Source: JANRLJ01 sp034437895 (GTDB taxonomy: Bacteria > Chloroflexota > Anaerolineae > Aggregatilineales > Phototrophicaceae). Taken from it: DNA of 28,254 nt. Below are positions 22,586-28,254 of the stretch, one piece after another. The position numbers were made by a program, and so were the translations under genes. The first letter of the stretch is position 1. Every line of letters begins with the position of its first letter. Where the stretch lies: NCBI GenBank assembly GCA_034437895.1, contig DAOTTO010000343.1:1-28254 (forward strand), read 5' to 3'. The notes below the pieces were generated by a model. The model saw only the letters and a list, made by a program, of their open reading frames with translations. It did no database searches and was not told the origin of the DNA.

Positions 22586-23266
22586 ATGGAATTACTACTT
22601 ATTTTACGGGTCTTGCTGCGCCGCTGGTGGCTAATTGTGATTCCTGTGGCGGTGGTGGCTGTGTTTGCTATACCGGAACTGCTGCGGGATGCCCCATCAA
22701 ATTCTGGCGGCTACAGCACGGTCATCCGTTATACGGCCTCGCAAGTTTTAGAAGCTATTCCGGGGCGCGATGGCGATTATCAGGATGTGTGGCTGGCATC
22801 AGAATTGACCGTTAATGCCTTCACTGAATGGGTACGCAGCAGCCGCTTCGCGGAAGATGTAGCAGAAGTTGCGGCGGAGACTGGCTTGACGATTGATCCG
22901 GTGGCTTTGAGTATCCACTCAGATAACGAGCGCAGCATCGGGCAAGTTTTTATCAATTGGTCGAATGAGGCCGAACTCAGCGCGATTACGGATGCCACTA
23001 TGACAGTTTTGCAGACGCGCAGCCAAAATTACTTCCCGCAGCTTGGGGAAGTTCCGGCGCAGGTGGAAATTCTGGATGACCCGCGTATTTCACCCGTCCC
23101 CGTCTCGCTGCCGAATCGGTTTAGACCACTCCTGCAATTGGGCGTAGCCCTAATCGCTGGCATTGGCTTGGCATTTTTGATCGAATACCTTGATCCGACC
23201 TTACACGACCGTCACGCATTAGAAGCGCTTGGCCTGCCGATTATCGCGTCTATCCCGAAAAAATGA
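22586..23266 (+). CDS. Wzz-like polysaccharide chain-length/co-polymerase protein
   Basis: The 226-residue protein has the plan of a chain-length determinant. A cytoplasmic start is followed by a membrane helix at about residues 12-32 (RRWWLIVIPVAVVAVFAI). An extracytoplasmic region of about 145 residues follows, then a second helix at about 180-200 (LQLGVALIAGIGLAFLIEYLDPT). The Pro-rich turn RISPVPVSLPN before helix 2 and the tail LPIIASIPKK are typical. No BY-kinase domain is attached and the outer loop is shorter than in many Wzz proteins. It would control length or export of the glycan built by the genes at 17667-22108. The ribosome site AGGGGTGAG is strong. Confidence 0.75.
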   Translation: MELLLILRVLLRRWWLIVIPVAVVAVFAIPELLRDAPSNSGGYSTVIRYTASQVLEAIPGRDGDYQDVWLASELTVNAFTEWVRSSRFAEDVAEVAAETGLTIDPVALSIHSDNERSIGQVFINWSNEAELSAITDATMTVLQTRSQNYFPQLGEVPAQVEILDDPRISPVPVSLPNRFRPLLQLGVALIAGIGLAFLIEYLDPTLHDRHALEALGLPIIASIPKK

Positions 23267-23273
23267 GTCGTAG

Positions 23274-23298
23274 GGGCGAAGCGCCGCTTCGCCCTTTT
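23274..23298. terminator. Bidirectional-looking intrinsic terminator
   Basis: GGGCGAAG (23274-23281) pairs perfectly with CTTCGCCC (23287-23294) over loop CGCCG and is followed by TTTT. It sits between the convergent ends of the Wzz-like gene and the gene at 23310. The word GTAGGGGCGAAGCG also looks like a dispersed repeat. Confidence 0.65.
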
Positions 23299-23309
23299 AC
23301 GCCCAACTT

Positions 23310-23627
23310 TTAGGCGTAGCGCTCATCCGTTTGCCTGTCGCCATCCTGAGTCATATATTTCCCGCGCAGTTCATTGCTGTGGAAATACCACGCCATCGCC
23401 AGAATCGCGCCGCTAAAAATCGCGCCGATCAAAATCCCGAAGAAGAGCGCTTGAATTACGCTAGTGCCGCTTTCAAGAATAGAAAGTACCATCGCCGTGA
23501 TACTCACAATCGTGCCGACAGCAGCCACAATCTCTGTCTTAAACCAATTGCGACGCAGCGAGATATACATGCCAGCCAGCGTCAGTGCGAAAATCATGAA
23601 AAAGATAAAAGCGTCACCTTGCATCAT
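23310..23627 (-). CDS. Small membrane protein of unknown function
   Basis: The 105-residue protein has three hydrophobic segments: AFIFFMIFALTLAGMYISL, IVAAVGTIVSITAMVLSIL and ALFFGILIGAIFSGAILAM. A charged tail (RGKYMTQDGDRQTDERYA) follows. AAGGA precedes the ATG on the minus strand; the second codon is also ATG, so the start could be one residue later. No family is recognised. It follows the KynB-like gene on the same strand after 28 nt and may be its operon partner. Confidence 0.65.
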   Translation of the reverse strand: MMQGDAFIFFMIFALTLAGMYISLRRNWFKTEIVAAVGTIVSITAMVLSILESGTSVIQALFFGILIGAIFSGAILAMAWYFHSNELRGKYMTQDGDRQTDERYA

Positions 23628-23655
23628 GAGAGCGTTCCTTTTCTATTTCTATTGC

Positions 23656-24282
23656 TTATCTTAACGAGCGAAGTACGGCACGCACAGGCGAACCGCAGGC
23701 CAAATCCAACTTTAAAGGGAGTGCGATCAACTCATACATCCCATCCGGTATATCACGTAAAAATAACGTCTCTAAGTTAACCATCTTATGGCGATAAAGC
23801 GCTTGATGACACGGTAAATCGGTACTATCAAAGGCATCGACTGACGGCGAATCCAACCCGATCAAGCGAATGTCAAGCGAAGCTAAGTAGTCAATCAATT
23901 CAACGCTCAAATACGGAAAACGCTGAGGCCATTGATAATCTGGCAAATCGCTCACCGCGCTGTGGATGAGTAAGCGTTCTGCGCCAGTCAGATCAATATG
24001 GGCAAAATCCTTCGGCAGCAGTGCGCCATCTTGTTTCGTGACCGTCACAACCCGCGCTTTGCCAATATAAGCCTCTAGCGGCATATCCATTGGATGAGCG
24101 CCGTCCACCCGATAATGATAGTACGCATCGGCATGGCTGCCAGTATGAGCGCTCAAGGTAAGAGTCGTCAAATTGACGGATGCGCCCTCTTCCAGCCGAA
24201 GCGCATGGGCGGCGCTGAACGATGTATCGCCCGGCCAGACCTGCAAATCAAGCGTTATTGTGCGCGTGATGTCGTAAAGCAT
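23656..24282 (-). CDS. kynB: Cyclase-family hydrolase, kynurenine formamidase-like
   Basis: The 208-residue protein has the family's length and signature. It starts YDITRTITLDLQVWPGDT, and the metal site is HTGSHADAYYH (H46, H50, D52, with H56 nearby). LIGLDSPSVDAFDSTDLPCH and the C-terminal MYELIALPLKLDLACGSPVR follow. KynB is a zinc amidohydrolase that turns N-formylkynurenine into kynurenine plus formate in tryptophan breakdown; other members of the cyclase family have different substrates. The WPGDT and SPSVDAFDS segments favour KynB. The usual HTGTHxDAPxH reads SHADAYYH. No other tryptophan-breakdown gene is in the window. Confidence 0.8.
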   Translation of the reverse strand: MLYDITRTITLDLQVWPGDTSFSAAHALRLEEGASVNLTTLTLSAHTGSHADAYYHYRVDGAHPMDMPLEAYIGKARVVTVTKQDGALLPKDFAHIDLTGAERLLIHSAVSDLPDYQWPQRFPYLSVELIDYLASLDIRLIGLDSPSVDAFDSTDLPCHQALYRHKMVNLETLFLRDIPDGMYELIALPLKLDLACGSPVRAVLRSLR

Positions 24283-24419
24283 GAATAAACTTTAGCCCAA
24301 GTATTCGTTTCTCATCAATTGCTTAATACATCATACAGCAATATCAATTCTACAAGACATGCAATATTTCCCATATCGCCTTACAATTACGTTTGAAAAT
24401 CTACACAGGAGACGACAAC

Positions 24420-24611
24420 ATGGCGAAAAAAGTCAAAATCGTGAGTTTTATTGATGATCGTGAAGGCCGTGAAGATGGTGAAAAAGAATTAGAGCGCTTG
24501 GTCAATGAAGGCTGGGAGATAAAGTCGGGCGGCGGCGGCAGTGGTGCGGGGTTGGTTTGGGGATTTATCGTTTTGCAGTTAGACGAGCCAGATATGCCTG
24601 AAAAAAGATAA
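24420..24611 (+). CDS. DUF4177-like mini-protein
   Basis: Start at ATG 24420, because AGGAG (24407-24411) sits 8 nt upstream; a TTG at 24393 would put the ribosome site inside the gene. The product has 63 residues: a beta strand (KKVKIVSFID), a charged helix (GEKELERLVNEGWEI), a Gly-rich turn and a final strand (LVWGFIVLQLD). The helix-GWE-strand pattern matches small DUF4177-type proteins, whose function is unknown to me. It is a single gene with its own leader. Confidence 0.75.
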   Translation: MAKKVKIVSFIDDREGREDGEKELERLVNEGWEIKSGGGGSGAGLVWGFIVLQLDEPDMPEKR

Positions 24612-24634
24612 GCACAGTCGTCATTATCGATCAT

Positions 24635-24663
24635 TTGACGGAGTGCCTTTGATCGCTCATAAT
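24635..24663 (+). promoter_or_regulatory. Sigma70-type promoter of the SDR gene
   Basis: TTGACG (24635-24640, 5 of 6), exactly 17 nt, CATAAT (24658-24663, 5 of 6). The start point near 24670 leaves a leader of about 36 nt containing TGGAG before the ATG at 24706. Confidence 0.65.
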
Positions 24664-24705
24664 CCCACTTCTTTAAAAATGCTAAAACTTTTTGGAGTTC
24701 ATTAA

Positions 24706-25479
24706 ATGAGTGGATTATTTGACATTACAGGTAAAGTCGCCATTGTTACGGGTGCATCACGCGGGATCGGTTTGGCGATTGCCGAGTGTTTGGCGGAAGC
24801 AGGGGCAAAGATCGTCGTTTCCAGCCGTAAACAAGACTCACTGGAGACGATTGCGGCGGAGTTACGGGCAAAAGGCTATGATGTGCAGCCTATCGCCGCG
24901 CATAATGGCGATAAAGCCGCGCTGCGAAATTTGGTCGAGCAAACGGTAAATCATTACGGCACAGTCGATATTCTCGTCAATAATGCCGCTACTAACCCGC
25001 ATTTCGGGACGCTGTTAGAAGCGGAAGACAGCATGTGGCAAAAAACCATCGAAGTCAATTTGATGGGCAATGTGTGGCTGACGCAGGCATTTGTCGAAGT
25101 GCTGCGGAAGCAAACTAAAGGTGGCAAAATCATTAACGTCGCCTCGGTGAATGGATTACGTCCTGGCGCGATGCAGGGAATCTACAGCATGACTAAAGCA
25201 GGCGTTATCAGCCTTACCCAAACGCTGGCAATGGAACTGGCGGCGGAGAATATTCAAGTGAATGCGATTGCGCCGGGTTTAATCAAGACCAAATTCGCGC
25301 AAGCCATTTGGGAAAACGAAACGCTGATGGAAAATGTGGTGCGCCGTACACCGCAGCGCCGCATTGGGGAACCGGAAGAAATCGCGGGGATGGCGCTGTT
25401 TTTGGCCTCGCCTGCTTCCAATTTTGCAACAGGACAAGTGTATGTAGTCGATGGTGGCATCACTATCCCAATGCTCTAA
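24706..25479 (+). CDS. Short-chain dehydrogenase/reductase
   Basis: The 257-residue classical SDR is of full length. The cofactor loop is TGASRGIG (15-22), followed by NNAA (92-95) and the catalytic residues N118, S147 (NVASVNG), Y160 and K164 (YSMTK). The C-terminal QVYVVDGG closes the fold. Arg at position 41 after the second strand (VVSSRK) suggests NADP(H). It resembles the DHRS4/3-ketoacyl reductase-like branch, but the substrate cannot be named. The ribosome site TGGAG is well placed, and the promoter lies at 24635-24663. Confidence 0.92.
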   Translation: MSGLFDITGKVAIVTGASRGIGLAIAECLAEAGAKIVVSSRKQDSLETIAAELRAKGYDVQPIAAHNGDKAALRNLVEQTVNHYGTVDILVNNAATNPHFGTLLEAEDSMWQKTIEVNLMGNVWLTQAFVEVLRKQTKGGKIINVASVNGLRPGAMQGIYSMTKAGVISLTQTLAMELAAENIQVNAIAPGLIKTKFAQAIWENETLMENVVRRTPQRRIGEPEEIAGMALFLASPASNFATGQVYVVDGGITIPML

Positions 25480-25502
25480 CGTGAGCGCCTAATTGTTAGT
25501 TT

Positions 25503-25616
25503 TTAGTGATTAGCAAAACGCAAAACGTAATAGGATTTTGCATCGAAGTCATCTATAATTAGGGGATAATTTGGAACTTGTGTTCTCAAATTTCTCACTA
25601 AACATCTAATCACTAA
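25503..25616. repeat. 11-bp inverted repeat pair (TTAGTGATTAG / CTAATCACTAA)
   Basis: TTAGTGATTAG (25503-25513) faces CTAATCACTAA (25606-25616). Around them related words recur (TTGTTAGTTTTTAGTG, TCACTAAACATCTAATC). The pair brackets the promoter-like TATAAT at 25554. It belongs to the same style of wordy gene-junction repeats seen at 7385-7407 and 18513-18612. Confidence 0.55.
25554..25559 (+). promoter_or_regulatory. Candidate -10 of the gene at 25632
   Basis: A perfect TATAAT stands 72 nt before the ATG. No good -35 is found at 16-18 nt (TTGCAT lies only 10 nt away), so support is moderate. Confidence 0.4.
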
Positions 25617-25631
25617 TGACCAAAAACCACT

Positions 25632-26171
25632 ATGGAATTTACACTCTATACCGATAAATCTGTTGCTCAGTGTATGACAGCCATCACTGAGCGGATGCAG
25701 GCTAAAGCCACCAGCACCCGCCCGGAGATGATGGGTTCGATTGAAAAAGGCGGACGCTTCACGCTTTCCGTCAGTTCTTATGTGTTCGGCTTTATCCCGC
25801 GTTCAACCCGCCTCACGGCGACAGCGCAACGTGACGGCGGTTCAACCGTAATTCGTGGGCATGTCGCGGATGGCGTGACCCCGCAGTGGCGAAAAATTCT
25901 GGGCGTAGTCTTGGGGATTGTGTGTTTCGTGCTGATTTTGAGCGGACAGGCGGTCTTGGCTTTAGTCGCCCTGTTCATGGGAACAGCGGCTTACGTCCCC
26001 TTTATTGGGGACTATCAAAACAGCGAAACACTCTTGCTGGAATTAGAAAAGACGCTCAAAGCAGCCCCTAAATCACCCGCTAAAAAGGAACCCGCGCCCA
26101 AAAAACCTGCGGCAGTTGCGAAATCAGCACCAGCGAAAAGCACCCAGCCGAAAAAGCCTACCAGTCGCTAG
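25632..26171 (+). CDS. Membrane protein with Lys/Ala/Pro-rich cytoplasmic-type tail
   Basis: The 179-residue protein begins with a soluble part of about 80 residues (beta-like, IEKGGRFTLSVSS). A hydrophobic hairpin follows at about 89-130 (LGVVLGIVCFVLILSGQAVLALVALFMG). The tail from about 144 is dominated by Lys, Ala and Pro (PAKKEPAPKKP and similar), like histone-H1-type tails. No family is recognised; the tail could bind acidic polymers. No good ribosome site is seen before the ATG. Its stop TAG shares the palindrome CTAG (26168-26171) with the stop of the convergent phosphatase gene. Confidence 0.7.
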   Translation: MEFTLYTDKSVAQCMTAITERMQAKATSTRPEMMGSIEKGGRFTLSVSSYVFGFIPRSTRLTATAQRDGGSTVIRGHVADGVTPQWRKILGVVLGIVCFVLILSGQAVLALVALFMGTAAYVPFIGDYQNSETLLLELEKTLKAAPKSPAKKEPAPKKPAAVAKSAPAKSTQPKKPTSR

Positions 26172-26644
26172 AGGTTATGTTCGGCACGGATGTGATCTAA
26201 TAATGCTGTGCTGCCTTTGTTGACGAGATCATAAACGAGTTCGTAGACCCCACTATAATAAGGGTCAGGGACTTCGGCTTTACGGGTCAATTCAGTGAGG
26301 TTTGCATAATGCAAAAATAAGCTGATCGCAGCCTTACTTTGGCCGGATGCAGCCCGCCGGATAACCGACAGATTTTCGGTGTCCATCGCAAGGACGTAAT
26401 CGAACTCATTTAGATCATTGCGGGTAAAGTGGCGAGCGCGACCTCGATAAGGAATACCCTCTTTTTGTAGGATTTTAAGCGTCTTGGGATGGGCAGTTTC
26501 TCCCACATGCCAATCCCCTGTACCCGCCGAATCAGAGGTGATTTTGTCGCCCAAACCAGCTTTATTGACGCGATCTTGGAAAACCGCCTCCGCCATCGGT
26601 GAACGACAAATATTCCCCATACAGACGAAAAGCACTTTAATCAT
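26168..26644 (-). CDS. Low-molecular-weight protein-tyrosine phosphatase
   Basis: The 158-residue protein has the signature P-loop C8-M-G-N-I-C-R14-S (VCMGNICRSPMAE) and the general-acid loop VPDPYYSG (D127), so the catalytic set is complete. Such enzymes remove phosphate from tyrosine; in bacteria they often regulate BY-kinases of capsule export, though some act as arsenate reductases. It is possibly related to the glycan genes upstream, but the Wzz-like protein here has no kinase domain. The bactofilin gene lies just upstream on the same strand (9-nt gap), so the two may be co-transcribed. Confidence 0.92.
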   Translation of the reverse strand: MIKVLFVCMGNICRSPMAEAVFQDRVNKAGLGDKITSDSAGTGDWHVGETAHPKTLKILQKEGIPYRGRARHFTRNDLNEFDYVLAMDTENLSVIRRAASGQSKAAISLFLHYANLTELTRKAEVPDPYYSGVYELVYDLVNKGSTALLDHIRAEHNL

Positions 26645-26653
26645 GCGTTAAGC

Positions 26654-27187
26654 CTAAAAATTGTTGCTGGTGTCGTCGCCATGATTATCGGATGACTCGT
26701 CGTCCGTCACGTCATCGAGGAAGGCCGGATCAGCAGAATCGGCTGTTTCTGTCTCGGTTGATCCCGGCTCTTGCACCATCGAAATTTTGCCCTCCAGATA
26801 CGCGCCCTCTTCCATCGTCAGCGACACAGCATAAATATCGCCCACAACCCGCCCAGTGTGAAGCAACTGTACTTTCTGACCATGTACGTTGCCTTTAATC
26901 GACCCGGCAATCGAGATATTTTTGGCATTGACATCGGCGGTAATTTTGGCGGTCTCGCCGACCAATACATTGCCCATAATCTCCAGCGAACCGGTGAAGA
27001 TACCATCCAAACGAATATTGGCGTGGCTTTCTAGCTTGCCTTCCATGATGCAGTGTGCGCCCAAGACACTTTCAAATCCAGTAGGCGAAGGGGCCGGTAA
27101 CGCCGGTGTGGGCGTAATAGTAGGTCTTTCAATCGGGCGTGAAATCGGTTCGGGGTCGGACTGCCGACGACTGCTAAAAAATGACAT
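26654..27187 (-). CDS. Bactofilin family cytoskeletal protein
   Basis: I start at the ATG giving MSFFSSRRQS (27187), because GGAG (minus strand, at 27197-27200) lies 9 nt before it; starts at 27229 and 27202 would lengthen the N-terminus without such support. The 177-residue protein has a Pro-rich disordered head (about 10-38), a right-handed beta-helix core (about 45-135), and an acidic tail (TDDESSDNHGDD). The core shows bactofilin repeats such as EGKLESHANIRLDGIFTGSL and GSIKGNVHG. Bactofilins polymerise without nucleotide and scaffold cell-wall or envelope enzymes. Its neighbour is the phosphatase downstream. Confidence 0.88.
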   Translation of the reverse strand: MSFFSSRRQSDPEPISRPIERPTITPTPALPAPSPTGFESVLGAHCIMEGKLESHANIRLDGIFTGSLEIMGNVLVGETAKITADVNAKNISIAGSIKGNVHGQKVQLLHTGRVVGDIYAVSLTMEEGAYLEGKISMVQEPGSTETETADSADPAFLDDVTDDESSDNHGDDTSNNF

Positions 27188-27262
27188 AAGCGCCATCTCC
27201 ATAATGATATAACGCGATAGAACCTCCATTTTAGCGAACCTCCATTAAAATTTAGTTAATGT

Positions 27263-27290
27263 ACTTTATAAAAATAACCCCATTTGTAAA
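27263..27290 (-). promoter_or_regulatory. Possible promoter of the bactofilin gene
   Basis: On the minus strand TTTACA (27290-27285, 5 of 6) and TAAAGT (27268-27263, 4 of 6) are separated by 16 nt. Placement upstream of the bactofilin gene fits. The rest of the 27188-27469 gap shows no other feature I can support. Confidence 0.3.
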
Positions 27291-27469
27291 CTCAGGGTTT
27301 GCGTTCTGGGTGGAAAGCGGTCAAAATAACTGTTGATTTACTTATATCATCGCACAGATTCGCTAAAATGTCTTTAACAAACTGGAAATTAATGCCCTTT
27401 CGCACTATATTTAGCAGCTTGATCTTATTTTGTCGATCATTTGAATTATAAAAATGGAGCGTGCTGCCC

Positions 27470-28254
27470 ATGACGACCCTTTGGAATTTGCCGCGTATCG
27501 AGATACAAAGTTTATCGAGTGTAAAAGAATCTCGCCCGACGGCCCTGCTGACGGGAAATAGATCATGGGCGAGTGTGGGGCCTTTGTTGGATGAACTGCC
27601 TTTGGTGGTGCAAGCCGAACCCCACAGCACGGATCGCAAATTTATGGATTCACTAGCAGAAGGTTTGCCCCCACAAGTCGAGGTGATTTATGGGGTGGGC
27701 GGCGGGTTGGTCTCGGATATTTCTAAGTACATCGGTTGGAAGCGTAATCTCCCTGTGGTGATTATTCCGACGGCCTTAAGTGTCGATGGCTTTTTTACGC
27801 CGCTGGTAGGTGTGCGCGAAAAAGGCGGAATGCAGTACGAGATAACAGGGCCAGCCGAGCGCGTCATTATTGATTGGCAAATCGTCAGCCAAGCGCCCAC
27901 TTATATTCGCGGAACGGGTATTGCCGAAATTCTGAGCATTGTGACCGGGCTGCTTGATTGGCGTTATGCCGCTGAACATAATCAAAACCCGCCGGAAGAG
28001 CGTTTTCTTCCTTGGGCGGCAGGGTTAGCCGCTGGCCTAGCGCAGCAGGCGTTTAAGATTGCTAAAGGTGTTGGTGAAGGCCGGATTGAATCGCTGGAAG
28101 AACTGGTCAACTTGATGTGTATGGAAGTCCAGCTCAATAATCAATTGGGACATACCCGCGCCCAAGAAGGCAGCGAACAATATTTTGCCCAAGCGATTGA
28201 GCCGCGTATCTCACGGACGCGGGGCATTCCGTATGCCGATTTGGTGGGGCCGGG
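27470..28254 (+). CDS. Glycerol-1-phosphate dehydrogenase-like protein (partial, runs off the window)
   Basis: ATG 27470 has GGAG (27456-27459) 10 nt upstream, and 261 codons are visible before the window ends. The protein belongs to the iron-alcohol-dehydrogenase / G1P-dehydrogenase / dehydroquinate-synthase superfamily. The NAD-binding turn is YGVGGGLVSDISKYI (74-88), followed by VVIIPTALSVDGFFTPLVGV and the region GTGIAEILSIVTGLLDW. By memory alignment with EgsA/AraM and GldA, the three metal ligands (Asp of G-x-G-D, His of SEH, His of HGE) would correspond to E153 (GIAEIL), Q237 (GSEQYF) and Y255 (GIPYADLVG). All three differ. It may use no metal or have another role. Confidence 0.72.
   Translation, partial: MTTLWNLPRIEIQSLSSVKESRPTALLTGNRSWASVGPLLDELPLVVQAEPHSTDRKFMDSLAEGLPPQVEVIYGVGGGLVSDISKYIGWKRNLPVVIIPTALSVDGFFTPLVGVREKGGMQYEITGPAERVIIDWQIVSQAPTYIRGTGIAEILSIVTGLLDWRYAAEHNQNPPEERFLPWAAGLAAGLAQQAFKIAKGVGEGRIESLEELVNLMCMEVQLNNQLGHTRAQEGSEQYFAQAIEPRISRTRGIPYADLVGP

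Noticed and set aside
1..28254. General stop-codon reassignment (TAG or TGA read as Trp).
   Set aside because: TAA, TAG and TGA all serve as clear gene ends in this window, including overlapping junctions, and only two in-frame cases occur.

Overview
The window reads as a chromosomal segment of an uncultured Chloroflexota bacterium (Anaerolineae-like). This is inferred from the gene mix: a LLM-class F420-type oxidoreductase, secreted WSPDG-type WD40 proteins, a membrane-anchored LysM/YkuD enzyme with a VanW-type domain, a bactofilin, a G1P-dehydrogenase-like protein, and many short palindromic or wordy intergenic repeats. No rRNA, tRNA, CRISPR array or intact transposase is visible. Promoters of sigma70 type (TTGACN, about 17 nt, TATAAT-like) can be read in several gaps.

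Layout. 1-128: the end of a hairpin-rich repeat element. 140-1069: a conserved hypothetical gene interrupted by an in-frame TGA. 1156-5890: a visibly AT-richer accessory block with an M23 peptidase-like protein and two tandem secreted WD40 genes. The second WD40 gene encodes 14 blades (two seven-blade propellers) but carries an amber codon exactly where blade 10 should have its Trp. 6141-11132: an acyl-CoA dehydrogenase (-), a TPR protein (+), and a minus-strand set of GH13 amylase-family enzyme, small membrane protein and MFS transporter. 11303-13461: a KdgF-like cupin and an L,D-transpeptidase-like protein, each with its own promoter. 13462-13998: a gene-free stretch holding a terminator, a 16-bp perfect palindrome and a candidate small RNA with promoter and intrinsic terminator. 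13999-15003: a GNAT gene and a 181-bp MITE-like element with terminal inverted repeats and apparent 9-bp target duplications.

15004-22108: a minus-strand LLM oxidoreductase, then a tightly packed plus-strand series of eight genes: membrane protein, GNAT, small conserved protein, RfbD-like reductase, two GT2 glycosyltransferases, RNase HII and a GT4 glycosyltransferase. With the downstream Wzz-like protein at 22586 they suggest assembly of a rhamnose- or deoxysugar-containing surface glycan. 22101-28254 is mixed: a membrane-anchored monothiol glutaredoxin-like protein, a KynB-type cyclase, a DUF4177-like mini-protein, an SDR, a membrane protein with a Lys/Ala/Pro tail, a low-molecular-weight phosphatase, a bactofilin, and the 5' part of a glycerol-1-phosphate-dehydrogenase-like gene whose usual metal ligands all look replaced.

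The most interesting items are the interrupted double-propeller WD40 gene, the TGA-split gene near the left end, the MITE with co-varying hairpin arms, the candidate small RNA at 13831-13926, and the dehydrogenase relative at the right edge. Family assignments come from reading motifs by eye; no database search was possible.
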